A DNA stretch of 64,000 nt from assembly GCA_038244815.1 (NCBI GenBank), contig JBBRTB010000002.1, positions 209,723 through 273,722 of the forward strand. Reading direction: 5' to 3'. Every line of letters starts with the position of its first letter. The first letter of the stretch is position 1. The notes under the pieces are model-generated. The model was not told the origin of the DNA. It made no database searches and saw nothing but the letters and a program-made list of their open reading frames with translations. Positions 1-7,841 of this stretch are shown here, in pieces. The translations under genes were made by a program, and so were the position numbers. Source of the DNA: DASVHS01 sp038244815 (GTDB lineage Bacteria > Acidobacteriota > Thermoanaerobaculia > Gp7-AA8).

Positions 1-553
1 CCGTGTTCGGCGACGACTGCTGCTGATGCAGCGAGTTCCACCATTTTACGGAGAAATAGACGATCGGCAGATCGACCGAGGCGATGATCGTCGCCACCGA
101 TGACCAGATCGCCCGCCGCGCCGGATCCTCGACGAACGTGCGCAGCGCGATGATCCCGAGCGAAGCCATGAGCAGGACGGCCACCGATGTAAGGCGGGGA
201 TCCCAGTCCCACCACACGCCCCAGGTCGGCTTCGCCCAGATCGATCCCTGGCAGCAGAGCAGGAACGCCAGCAGGCTGCCCACTTCCAGACCTGCTTCCA
301 GCCGCGAGTCCCACTTGTAGTTGCTGGTAAAGAGGAACGCGATCGCGCTGACGAACGCGAAGATCACCGCCAGCATCCAGTTCCAGGCCGTGGGCACGTG
401 CACGTACATGATCCGCTGCACGTCGCCCATGTACTGCTCTTTCGGCGCGAAGAAGAGACCCCACCACGATCCGAACAGAAGAAGCGCCGCGCCCAGCGCC
501 AGCAGCACATAGGGTGTGCGCGGAAAACGTTGATTGTCCGTGACAGTCTGCAT
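1..553 (-). CDS. ccmC: Heme exporter protein CcmC, partial (3' end beyond window)
   Basis: CcmC delivers heme to the periplasmic chaperone CcmE during cytochrome c maturation. About 184 residues are visible. They include the His in MYVHVP, the tryptophan-rich WWDWDPRLTS heme-handling segment, and a WWNSLHQ motif near the window edge with the second conserved His. Several hydrophobic helices lie between. The ATG at 553-551 overlaps the ccmB stop as TAATG, so the two are translationally coupled. The family is usually about 230-250 residues, so roughly the last quarter lies left of base 1. Confidence is high because the motif order is specific to CcmC. Confidence 0.93.
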   Translation of the reverse strand, partial: MQTVTDNQRFPRTPYVLLALGAALLLFGSWWGLFFAPKEQYMGDVQRIMYVHVPTAWNWMLAVIFAFVSAIAFLFTSNYKWDSRLEAGLEVGSLLAFLLCCQGSIWAKPTWGVWWDWDPRLTSVAVLLMASLGIIALRTFVEDPARRAIWSSVATIIASVDLPIVYFSVKWWNSLHQQQSSPNT

Positions 554-1209
554 TAGTCCTCGAGAACGCGGGGGTACAGGAGGCCGCACAGCGACCAGTA
601 GATGGCGTCAAACGCCGCGAGTAATGATATCCACGAACGGAGCGTCTGCATCGGATCTCCGAGAATCACGAGAGATGTCGCCTTGACCGAGGCCAAGAGA
701 GCCGGCACGATCAGAGGGAACAACAGCAACGGGAGCAGAGTCTGTTTCGCCCTCACCTGAGACGTCATGGCAGCGTACAGCGTTCCCGGTGCGGCCAGAC
801 CGGCCGATCCCAGCGCGATGATCGCGAGCAGACTCAGCAGCCGCGTCGTTCCCGCATCATAGAGGATGACCATGACCGGCACGAGCGCCGAGCCGAGCAG
901 CGTGAGTTGGATCCAGTTCGCCAGCGTCTTGCCGTAGTACAACGCGCGCGGGTCGGCCGGCAGGATCAGCAGTCCTTCCAGCGCGCGATTCTCCATCTCG
1001 GCGTGAAAGCTTTCGGCCAGCGTCAACGTCGACGAGAGCAACAGTCCCAGCCAGAGGAACCCCGCCGAAAACTGCCGGAGCACCTCGGAGTTCGGACCGA
1101 CACCGAAGCTGAAAAGCAGGAGCGCGGTGGCCCCGAAGATGAACACGCTGAAAAACTGCGCGCGCGAGCGCCACTGCAGCAGCAACTCCTTGCGGAGAGC
1201 GGCGATCAT
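553..1209 (-). CDS. ccmB: Heme exporter protein CcmB
   Basis: Membrane subunit of the CcmAB ABC exporter used in system I cytochrome c maturation. The CcmABCD complex releases holo-CcmE at the inner membrane. The 218-residue protein has about six hydrophobic helices and a segment ESFHAEMENRALEGLLILP, which is the conserved cytoplasmic loop of the family. Length matches CcmB (about 220). The start overlaps the ccmA stop as ATGA and the stop overlaps ccmC, giving a tight ccmA-ccmB-ccmC order on the minus strand. Confidence 0.93.
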   Translation of the reverse strand: MIAALRKELLLQWRSRAQFFSVFIFGATALLLFSFGVGPNSEVLRQFSAGFLWLGLLLSSTLTLAESFHAEMENRALEGLLILPADPRALYYGKTLANWIQLTLLGSALVPVMVILYDAGTTRLLSLLAIIALGSAGLAAPGTLYAAMTSQVRAKQTLLPLLLFPLIVPALLASVKATSLVILGDPMQTLRSWISLLAAFDAIYWSLCGLLYPRVLED

Positions 1210-1844
1210 TTCTGGACGCGCCCCGCGGCGAGAATGAGTTGCTGGTCGGCGAGGGAAGCCCCCCGCTCGATCTGATGGGTGGCCATGAGCACGGTGACCT
1301 GCTTCGAGCGGAGCTCGCGCACGACGTCGTCGACGAGGGCGAACCCCTCCGGATCGAGCTGTCCGTAGGGCTCGTCGAGCAGAACGACGCTCGGATTCTG
1401 CAGAAAGACACGTGCGAACGAGAGGCGTTTGCGCATCCCCGCGGAAAACGTCGATACCACGTCGTCTGCTCTCGATGAGAGCGCCACTCGATCGAGCAGG
1501 CTCATCACGATGTCGCGTTTGATGCCGAGGTGATCGGCGGCGACGTGGAGGTTCTCCCGCGCTGTCAGCGACTCGTACAGATACGTGTAGTGACTGAGGA
1601 GCGCGATCTCTCTCCGGACATCGGCCCGCTGCGTGACCACATCAAAGCCGGCCACCCGCGCCACGCCGTGATCGGGACGGAGCACCGACGCCAGTACGCG
1701 AAACAGCGTCGACTTGCCGGACCCGTTGTGGCCGGCAACCATCAGCACGGTGCCCCGCGGCACTACGAGCGAGACGTCGGCAAGCGCCCAGCGCCGCCCG
1801 AAACGGCGGGCGAGGTGGTCTGCCTGGATGGCGGGTTCGGACAT
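1206..1844 (-). CDS. ccmA: Heme exporter ATP-binding protein CcmA
   Basis: ATPase of the CcmAB exporter, which powers release of heme-loaded CcmE. The 212-residue protein has Walker A GHNGSGKST, a signature-like FSAGMRKR, Walker B VVLLDEP and an H-loop ATHQ, so it looks catalytically intact. The ATG at 1844 is chosen because upstream reading would be antisense to the divergent gene. A TATCAT box ends 9 nt before this ATG and there is no Shine-Dalgarno, so the mRNA may be leaderless. It heads the ccmABC group. General ABC ATPases look similar, but the ccmB and ccmC neighbours settle the identity. Confidence 0.93.
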   Translation of the reverse strand: MSEPAIQADHLARRFGRRWALADVSLVVPRGTVLMVAGHNGSGKSTLFRVLASVLRPDHGVARVAGFDVVTQRADVRREIALLSHYTYLYESLTARENLHVAADHLGIKRDIVMSLLDRVALSSRADDVVSTFSAGMRKRLSFARVFLQNPSVVLLDEPYGQLDPEGFALVDDVVRELRSKQVTVLMATHQIERGASLADQQLILAAGRVQK

Positions 1845-1853
1845 GTTCGGTGG

Positions 1854-1880
1854 ATGATAACGGTCGAGCGCCGATATCAT
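1854..1880. promoter_or_regulatory. Back-to-back -10 boxes of divergent, probably leaderless genes
   Basis: The 45-base gap between ccmA and the HEAT-repeat gene holds TATCAT on the minus strand (1859-1854) and TATCAT on the plus strand (1875-1880). Each lies exactly 9 nt before its start codon. No good -35 box and no Shine-Dalgarno is seen on either side. The positions would place both transcription starts at or next to the start codon. Confidence 0.5.
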
Positions 1881-1889
1881 CGCCTCCTC

Positions 1890-3938
1890 ATGCGCAAAGC
1901 GCTGCTCCTTCTGGCATTCCCAATCGCCTGCACGGTGGTCCCCCCGCCGGCGCCGGCTCCCCCTCCGCCGCAGTCTCACGGTTTCACGATCGAGGAGGAA
2001 GCCTCCATTCTTCGCCTCGAGGATCGCCGTGAATACGATCCGGCCGTGGCGGCGGAGTGGTCGCACAATCCGAATGCCCTGCACCGCACGCGCATGGCCC
2101 TGGCCCTCGGACGCATCGGACCGCTGACGTTCGTCGACGCCAACGGCAACGGCGAGCGCGATCCCGGCGAGCGGCAGGCGGGAGTGGCGGAGTTGATCGC
2201 TCTGGCCACGGACACCGACGCCAGCGTTCGCACGACCGTCGCGTTCGCCCTCGGCGAGATCGGCGACCCGAGCGCGATCGATACTCTCTTCATGCTCGCC
2301 AACGACGGGAACGCCACGGTTGCGGCCGAGGCGGCCGAGGCCCTGTCGAAACTGGCAAAGAAACTTCCGATCGCGCGCTATGCCGCGCTCACGACCTCGG
2401 GCGACGACGGCACTCGGGCCCGGGCCATTCGATTTCTGTTTCGATTCGACTCCGATGAGGCCAGCGCTGCCGCGGCCGCGCAACTGACGTCCGACTCTCC
2501 GGTCCTCCGCCAGGAAGCCGCGTACGCTCTGGCGCGCCGTGCATACGCGCCGGCCCGCGAGACGCTCGAGCTTCTTCTGAGCGACGCCAGCACGCTGACC
2601 CGCGCCTATGCCGTCGCCGCCCTCGGCCGCATCGGCGCAAAAGAGTCGATGTCCGCGCTCGTTCGCGCGCTGGGAGATGCGCATCCATGGGTGCGCACGA
2701 ACGCCGTGATCGCGGCCGGCCGCGTCGCCGCAAAGGATCGCACCGTGCTGAGCGCGAACGAGATTCCGCGCATGCTCGCGCTGACCGAGGACGCCGACCA
2801 GGGCACGCGCGCGGCCACGATCGACACGCTCGGGTACTACGCGACCATGAACGACACCGCGCGCAGGCGGCTGCTGGAAATCGCGGCGAACGGATCGCTG
2901 TGGGAGCGCGAGCTTGCCGCAGGTGCAATCGCCAGGCATTTCGGCGACTCCGACCTCTCGCTCATCCCCACCGACCTCACGCCCTGGGCGAAGGTGCGCG
3001 TTCTCGAAGCGAGCGCGCAATTGAAAAAGAACGGCCCGGCGCTGCGCAAGCGATTCGGCGACGACAAGGATGTGCTCGTGCGCGAGAACGCCATCGGAAA
3101 CGTGCCGGACGACGATGTCGACGCGGAGATGGAGATCATCGGCCCCGCGCTCGACGACCCCGATCCGATCGTGCGCGGGAACGCCATCGATCGCTATGCG
3201 CTGTCGAAGAGGGAATTGCCGTCGCTCGAGCTGCGCACGCTCATCGCCGAGGAACAGCGTGGCCGCGCCGACCGTGAGGATGACGCGCGGATCGCGGCGA
3301 TCCGGGCCCTATCCGAGATCGATTATCCGGAGCGGGAAGCGTTTCTGCGGTCGCTGCTCGCAGACAAAGACTTCGCCGTCCGCCGCATGGCCGCGGACCT
3401 CATCGAGGAGAAGCTCAAGAAGCACCGTCCTCAGTACACGCCGCTGCCCGTCGAGCGAACCTTCGACGACTACATGGCCATCGTGGCCTGGGCGCGGCAG
3501 CCGCACACGGCCACGATCCACATGACGCGCGGAGCGATCGACATCGCGCTGCTGCCGCAGGATGCGCCGATCACCTGCTGGAATTTCGCGCAGCTCGCGA
3601 AGAAGAAGTACTTCGACGACACGACGTTCATGCGCGTGGTGCCGAACTTCGTGATCCAGGGCGGTGACCCGCGCAACGACCAGAACGGCGGACCCGGCTA
3701 CTTCATCCGCGACGAGATCAATCTGCAGAAATACACCCGCGGCGCGGTGGGGATGGCCCTTTCCGGTCCCGACACGGGCGGCTCGCAGTTCTTCATCACC
3801 CACTCACCGCAGCCGCATCTCGACGGCGGCTACACGATCTTCGGACGCGTCTCTTCCGGCATGGACTCGGTCGTCGATCAGACCGAGCGCGGCGACCGGG
3901 TCGAGACGATCGCCATCGATGAGCATCCCCCCTCGTGA
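1890..3938 (+). CDS. HEAT-repeat protein with EF-hand loop and C-terminal cyclophilin-type peptidyl-prolyl isomerase domain
   Basis: Exported 682-residue protein. Residues 1-13 form a signal peptide followed by Cys14 in FPIAC; the lipobox is imperfect because Pro sits at -3, so lipoprotein status is uncertain. A proline-rich linker follows, then HEAT/PBS-lyase-type helical repeats over about residues 60-530. A 12-residue calcium-loop motif DANGNGERDPGE (83-94) is inserted early. The C-terminal cyclophilin domain (about 539-682) keeps FMRVVPNFVIQGGD, GSQFFIT and HLDGGYTIFG, including the Arg, Phe and Gln of the active site, so prolyl isomerase activity is likely. Start ATG 1890 is chosen over an open frame running further upstream because that part is antisense to ccmA. 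The next gene overlaps its stop as TGATG. Confidence 0.85.
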   Translation: MRKALLLLAFPIACTVVPPPAPAPPPPQSHGFTIEEEASILRLEDRREYDPAVAAEWSHNPNALHRTRMALALGRIGPLTFVDANGNGERDPGERQAGVAELIALATDTDASVRTTVAFALGEIGDPSAIDTLFMLANDGNATVAAEAAEALSKLAKKLPIARYAALTTSGDDGTRARAIRFLFRFDSDEASAAAAAQLTSDSPVLRQEAAYALARRAYAPARETLELLLSDASTLTRAYAVAALGRIGAKESMSALVRALGDAHPWVRTNAVIAAGRVAAKDRTVLSANEIPRMLALTEDADQGTRAATIDTLGYYATMNDTARRRLLEIAANGSLWERELAAGAIARHFGDSDLSLIPTDLTPWAKVRVLEASAQLKKNGPALRKRFGDDKDVLVRENAIGNVPDDDVDAEMEIIGPALDDPDPIVRGNAIDRYALSKRELPSLELRTLIAEEQRGRADREDDARIAAIRALSEIDYPEREAFLRSLLADKDFAVRRMAADLIEEKLKKHRPQYTPLPVERTFDDYMAIVAWARQPHTATIHMTRGAIDIALLPQDAPITCWNFAQLAKKKYFDDTTFMRVVPNFVIQGGDPRNDQNGGPGYFIRDEINLQKYTRGAVGMALSGPDTGGSQFFITHSPQPHLDGGYTIFGRVSSGMDSVVDQTERGDRVETIAIDEHPPS

Positions 3939-4105
3939 TGGCGCAACAGATCGGACGGGTCCTGCAGTACGTCGCCCTCCTCCTGCTTCCGTTCGGCCTC
4001 GGCGCCGGAATGCTCGGGAACAACATCGACCTCGAGCTGAAGATGCTGTGGATCGGCGGGGCACTCTTCGTGATCGGATGGCTGCTGGGGAGGAAAAGAG
4101 ATTAG
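3938..4105 (+). CDS. Small two-helix membrane protein
   Basis: 55-residue protein whose ATG overlaps the stop of the HEAT-cyclophilin gene (TGATG), suggesting coupled translation. It has two hydrophobic stretches, around residues 11-28 and 36-50, separated by an acidic-basic loop NNIDLELK, and ends GRKRD. This fits a helical hairpin with both ends in the cytoplasm. No family is recognised. The overlap and the clean hydrophobic pattern support it as a real gene; function is unknown. Confidence 0.55.
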   Translation: MAQQIGRVLQYVALLLLPFGLGAGMLGNNIDLELKMLWIGGALFVIGWLLGRKRD

Positions 4106-4111
4106 AGATTC
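4098..4111 (+). repeat. Copy of dispersed GAGATTAGAGATTC repeat
   Basis: GAGATTAGAGATTC spans the 3' end of the small membrane gene and the spacer before the YbjQ gene. The same 14 bases occur inverted at 8905-8918 as one arm of a hairpin. The copy here gives the small protein its last codons and its stop. Confidence 0.45.
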
Positions 4112-4114
4112 CCG

Positions 4115-4120
4115 TATCCT
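4115..4120 (+). promoter_or_regulatory. -10-like TATCCT box before the YbjQ-family gene
   Basis: TATCCT lies 7 nt before the ATG at 4128 and only 1 nt before the in-frame ATG at 4122. If it is a -10 box, the transcript would begin around 4126-4128 and ATG 4128 would be a leaderless start. Confidence 0.35.
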
Positions 4121-4127
4121 CATGTCC

Positions 4128-4463
4128 ATGATCGAACAGATGACCACTACCGCATTCACCATCGACGGATACCGGATCGAGCAGTCACTGGGCGTGGTCC
4201 GCGGCATCACCGTCCGCTCGCGCTCGATTCTCGGCACGCTCGGCGCGAGCCTGCAGACGCTGGTCGGCGGCAACATCACGCTGCTGACGGAGCTTTGCGA
4301 GAAGACGCGCTCCGAAGCGTTCAAGCTGATGCTGCAGCACGCCACGGCCATGGGAGCGAACGGCGTGGTGGGCATCCGCTACGACGCCACCGAGGTCATG
4401 CAGGGTGTGACCGAGGTGCTGTGTTACGGGACAGCGGTGAAGGCCGCAAAAGTCGCTTCCTGA
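4128..4463 (+). CDS. YbjQ/UPF0145 family heavy-metal-binding-domain protein
   Basis: Small cytoplasmic protein of the YbjQ family, which forms a pentameric ring fold. The biological role is not firmly established. The signature is clear: LGVVRGITVRSRS, then LGASLQTLVGGNITLL, then MGANGVVGIRYDATE and a final TEVLCYGTAV strand. At 111-113 residues it matches the usual length. Two in-frame ATGs are possible (4122 and 4128). The later one is preferred because of the -10-like box at 4115-4120, and the difference is two residues. It is convergent with the ABC permease. Confidence 0.88.
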   Translation: MIEQMTTTAFTIDGYRIEQSLGVVRGITVRSRSILGTLGASLQTLVGGNITLLTELCEKTRSEAFKLMLQHATAMGANGVVGIRYDATEVMQGVTEVLCYGTAVKAAKVAS

Positions 4464-4469
4464 ACGAGA

Positions 4470-5264
4470 TCACGACACCGCCTTTTTCATGAACGACCGC
4501 AGGCCCAGCCAGAGGAACACAGCGGTCGTGACGATGAGGGCCACGATGACGACGGGAACCGGCATGTGCGGCACGCCGGGGGTGACGGCCGCGCGCATCC
4601 CTTCCGAGGCGTACACGAGCGGATTGAAGAGCACGAGGTATTTCAGGACCGGCACGGCATCGAGCCCGCGCCACGGGTAGTAGATGCAGCCGAACATCAT
4701 CATCGGCGCGATGATGATGCTGAACATCAGGCCGATCTGCTGCGCCGGCAGCCCGGTTCCGAGCAACAAACCGAGCGCCGAAAACGCCGCACCGCCGAGA
4801 AGCGTGATGAGGATCAGGAGCGGGATGTCGTGGAACGACAGCCCGGGAATGGGGCCGATGATCAGCCGCGCGCAGGGGAGCACGAAGGCCGCGGCGATGA
4901 ATCCCTGGATGATTCCGGAGACGATCTTCTCCACGGCCACGAGCGGGATCGGAATCGGCGCCAGCAGACGATCTTCGATCTCCCTGGTGTAACCGAAGTC
5001 GGTGATCATCGGCAGTGAGACCGACTGCACCGCGGAGAGCGTGAGGCTGAGCGCGATGAGACCCGGGACCATCATCGTGGTGAAGCCCCTGGGGATGATG
5101 CCCATCATCGGCAACAGATACCCGAACACTACGCAGAACAGGATCGGCTGCACTGTCGTGCGCACGAGAAAGGAGACGATCTCGCGGCGCACGACCGTGA
5201 TATCACGCAGGAGAATCGCGCCGAACCCACGCAGCGGCGAGACCGTGGCCATGGCTTCTGTCAT
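4470..5264 (-). CDS. ABC-2 type exporter permease (DrrB-like)
   Basis: 264-residue membrane subunit of an ABC exporter. It has about six hydrophobic helices and the ABC-2 motif region around YTREIEDRLLAPIPI, which follows the first helices and contacts the ATPase. The ATPase gene upstream overlaps its start by 4 nt, so the two form one unit. DrrAB- and NodIJ-type exporters move hydrophobic drugs, lipids or glycans. The substrate here cannot be read from the sequence. Confidence 0.85.
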   Translation of the reverse strand: MTEAMATVSPLRGFGAILLRDITVVRREIVSFLVRTTVQPILFCVVFGYLLPMMGIIPRGFTTMMVPGLIALSLTLSAVQSVSLPMITDFGYTREIEDRLLAPIPIPLVAVEKIVSGIIQGFIAAAFVLPCARLIIGPIPGLSFHDIPLLILITLLGGAAFSALGLLLGTGLPAQQIGLMFSIIIAPMMMFGCIYYPWRGLDAVPVLKYLVLFNPLVYASEGMRAAVTPGVPHMPVPVVIVALIVTTAVFLWLGLRSFMKKAVS

Positions 5265-6199
5265 GTCAGCTTCCTTCCCGTCAATGAGATGAACAGGGTC
5301 TCCAGGCTGGGGCGCGAGAGATGGATGTCGTTGACCCTGCGGCCGCCCGATTCGGCCAACGCCAGAATGGCCGGCACGGCCTCGCCCACACGAGCCGTGA
5401 ACACCCGAAGCATCGGCCCGCGTGCCTCGGCGCGCGTCACGCCGGGCGCGCTTTGGGCAGCGGCCATCAGCGGATCGGCCTCACCGTCGAGCGTCACGTC
5501 GACGATCGTGTCTCCCGGAGCACGCTCCTTCAGCTTCGCGGGCGAATCGAGGGCCAGCAGCTTTCCGTGGTCGATGATGGCGATGCGGTCGCAAAGCTGA
5601 TCCGCCTCTTCCATGTAATGCGTGGTCATGACGATGGTGCGGCCCTGCCCGTGCACTTCCCGGAGCAGATCCCAGAACGCCAGGCGCGCCTGAGGATCAA
5701 GGCCCACGGTCGGCTCGTCCAGGAACAACACGCGCGGCTCGTGAATGAGTGCGCGCGCAATCATGAGGCGCTGCTGCTGGCCCCCGGACAGCGCATCGAC
5801 CTTTCCGTCTTTTTTGTCGGCGATGCCGAAGCGTTCCAGCAGCTCGTCCGCGCGTTTTGCGGCGACGGCTCTGGGCACTCCGAAGTACGTCGCGTGAAAC
5901 ACGAGGTTCTCGGCGACGCGCAGGCCCCGGTCGGGATTGGGACGCTGCGGCACGACGCCGATGCGCCGCCGCGCGTCCGCCGACCGGGTGGCGACGTTGG
6001 CGCCGGCCACCATCGCCTCCCCGGAAGTGGCGCGGATGCGCGTGGTGAGGATGCCGATGGTGGTGGTCTTGCCGGCGCCGTTCGGTCCGAGCAGCCCGAA
6101 GAACTCGCCCTCGGGCACCGTCAGATCGAGAGCATCGAGCGCCACGACCTTGTCACCGTACACTTTGCGCAATGCCCGCGTTTCAATGGCCGCGCTCAT
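5261..6199 (-). CDS. ABC exporter ATP-binding protein (DrrA/CcmA-type, DUF4162 C-terminus)
   Basis: 312-residue ATPase with Walker A GPNGAGKTTT, signature LSGGQQQRL, Walker B RVLFLDEPTVGLDPQ and H-loop TTHYMEEADQL. About 90 residues after the nucleotide-binding domain form the extra C-terminal domain typical of daunorubicin-resistance ATPases. All catalytic elements are present. It drives the permease encoded next to it with a 4-nt overlap. Upstream lie two overlapping palindromes (6213-6239), a likely operator. No regulator gene is adjacent. Confidence 0.88.
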   Translation of the reverse strand: MSAAIETRALRKVYGDKVVALDALDLTVPEGEFFGLLGPNGAGKTTTIGILTTRIRATSGEAMVAGANVATRSADARRRIGVVPQRPNPDRGLRVAENLVFHATYFGVPRAVAAKRADELLERFGIADKKDGKVDALSGGQQQRLMIARALIHEPRVLFLDEPTVGLDPQARLAFWDLLREVHGQGRTIVMTTHYMEEADQLCDRIAIIDHGKLLALDSPAKLKERAPGDTIVDVTLDGEADPLMAAAQSAPGVTRAEARGPMLRVFTARVGEAVPAILALAESGGRRVNDIHLSRPSLETLFISLTGRKLT

Positions 6200-6212
6200 C
6201 TGTGAATCGCCG

Positions 6213-6239
6213 TTCGCATTTTTGCGAATTTACATTCGC
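6213..6239. promoter_or_regulatory. Two overlapping inverted repeats, candidate operator of the ABC exporter
   Basis: TTCGCA-tttt-TGCGAA (6213-6228) and GCGAAT-ttac-ATTCGC (6224-6239) share the central TGCGAA/GCGAAT half. Both have perfect 6-base arms and lie 14-40 bases upstream of the ATPase start. A minus-strand TAAATT (6233-6228) within them could be the -10 box, giving a leader of about 20 nt. The architecture fits a dimeric repressor such as a TetR- or MarR-family protein; the identity of the regulator is not known. Confidence 0.5.
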
Positions 6240-6435
6240 TGCTGTGTCAAGCTGGCGGGGGATGAAACCGCCGCCGCTCACGGTCGTCCTGAACGACCGC
6301 TCGAAGCCCGACAACTCCGTCAAAGCGATTTTCGCACCATGCGGGCAGGAAAACCCTCTGGGGGCGAGGAGGGGCCGCCATTGCGGCACTGACTGAGATC
6401 ATGCTCGCGCAACGCAACATCGACGCCCCCCTCTG

Positions 6436-7359
6436 ATGCGCTATACCGTCGTCCTCACCGCCGCGTTTCCGCTCGTGGCTCGCGAGATCCTGGCGGGTGA
6501 ATTCGACGTGATCGAGCACCCCACCGAGCACAACCGGTCGGAAGAGGACATGATCACCATCCTCTCCGACGCCGATGCCGCCATCACTCTGCTCTCTGAT
6601 CCACTGACGCGCCGGGTGCTCGCGTCCAATCACAATCTCCGGATCGTCGCGAACTTCGCGGTCGGCTACAACAACGTCGACGTCGATGCCGCGCGGGAGC
6701 TCGGCATCACGGTCACGAACACGCCCGGCGTGCTGACCGAGGCCACGGCCGATCTGACGATCGCACTGATGCTGGCCGTGACACGGCGCATCGTCGAGGG
6801 AGACCGCGAGATCCGCGCCACGGCCCGCTGCGAATGGGAGCCGCTCAAGCTGCTCGGCACCTCGCTGCAGGGAAAACGCCTGGGGATCATCGGCATGGGG
6901 CGGATCGGCACGGCCGTGGCGCGGCGGGCGACGGCGTTCGGCATGGATGTCATCCACGCTTCGCGCGAGCGCGGCACGCCTCTTGGCGAGTTACTGGAGA
7001 CGAGCGATGTGGTGTCGCTGCACACGCCGCTCACCGCCGCCACCCGGCACATCATCAACCGCGAAGCGCTGGCCCGGATGAAACCCGGCGCAACCCTCGT
7101 CAACACCTCTCGCGGCCCGCTCATCGATGAAGAAGCACTGTGCGACGCGCTCGAGTCCGGTCACCTGCGCGGCGCGGCCCTGGACGTGTACGAGCACGAG
7201 CCCACCGTCAACCCCAGGCTTCTGCCGATGAACAACGTGGTCATCCTGCCGCACATCGGATCGGCGACGGAAGAAGCGCGCTCGGCCATGGCCAGGCTGG
7301 CGGCCACGGACGTCTATCGATTTCTCAAGGGTCAGAAGCCGCTGCACTGCGTCATCTGA
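6436..7359 (+). CDS. D-2-hydroxyacid dehydrogenase (glyoxylate/hydroxypyruvate reductase-like)
   Basis: 307-residue NAD(P)-dependent cytosolic oxidoreductase of the D-isomer 2-hydroxyacid dehydrogenase family. The Rossmann motif GMGRIG lies at 153-158. The catalytic triad is intact: Arg226 in NTSRGPLID, Glu255 in DVYEHEP and His273 in LPHIGSAT. A VGYNNVDVDAA segment at about 76-86 is typical of the GyaR/glycerate dehydrogenase branch. Substrate is probably glyoxylate, hydroxypyruvate or another short 2-oxoacid. No Shine-Dalgarno is visible before the ATG. It stands alone between the divergent ABC exporter and the pfpI remnant. Confidence 0.85.
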   Translation: MRYTVVLTAAFPLVAREILAGEFDVIEHPTEHNRSEEDMITILSDADAAITLLSDPLTRRVLASNHNLRIVANFAVGYNNVDVDAARELGITVTNTPGVLTEATADLTIALMLAVTRRIVEGDREIRATARCEWEPLKLLGTSLQGKRLGIIGMGRIGTAVARRATAFGMDVIHASRERGTPLGELLETSDVVSLHTPLTAATRHIINREALARMKPGATLVNTSRGPLIDEEALCDALESGHLRGAALDVYEHEPTVNPRLLPMNNVVILPHIGSATEEARSAMARLAATDVYRFLKGQKPLHCVI

Positions 7360-7433
7360 GGTCATCCTGATGGGCCCGCCCGCCCGGCAGAGTGACACGC
7401 TCATTGCAATCTTCCAGTACGGAGGAAACTGCA

Positions 7434-7804
7434 ATGACAAACGATCTCAACGGCCGCCGCATCGCCATTCTTGCCACCGACGGGTTCGAGCAAGTCGAGC
7501 TCACCAGTCCGCGCGAAGCGCTGGAGAAAGCAGGCGCCCGATGCGTCGTCATCTCGCCGAAGAGCGGAGTGATGGTGATGCGCTGCGCATCGACAAGAAA
7601 GCTCAGCAGTTCGTAAAGGAGATCGATCGCGCCGGCAAGCCGGTCATGGTGATCTGCCACGGCGGCTGGCTGCTCGGCTCTTCAGGCCTCGTCAAGGGAC
7701 GCGCCGAGAGTCGGAAGAGCAGAGACCGGTTGCCCACTGACCGAATTCCTCGCCGCCTTTGCGGCATCGCGCATGGGCAGGGAGCTTGCTCTTTCTTATT
7801 GTGA
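7434..7804 (+). pseudogene. Decayed PfpI/DJ-1 family gene
   Basis: The first frame starts well (GGAGG at 7421-7425, ATG 7434) and reads NGRRIAILATDGFEQVEL, the N-terminus of PfpI-type proteases/glyoxalases, up to VVISPKSG. It then stops at 7616. The adjoining frame from about 7580 continues the family with RIDKKAQQFVKEIDRAGKPV and the nucleophile-elbow motif VICHGGW, then loses similarity after LVKGR. About 45 residues expected between the two blocks are absent, and the third conserved block survives only as fragments. This fits a deletion plus frameshift in a once-intact gene of about 180 codons. A sequencing error could explain a frameshift but not the missing block. Confidence 0.75.
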
Positions 7805-7841
7805 GAAGGAACGGGCGTGGGCAAGGGGGTCAAAGAATCGG

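Noticed and set aside
1530..1889. Upstream extension of the HEAT-cyclophilin gene
   Set aside because: The extension runs antisense through ccmA and would bury the signal peptide; ATG 1890 gives a proper secretory start.
1845..3020. The minus-strand frame of ccmA stays open far upstream, antisense to the HEAT-cyclophilin gene
   Set aside because: Its translation is Arg/Gly-rich without domains, while the plus-strand frame has clear repeats and a cyclophilin. It is a G+C-driven shadow.
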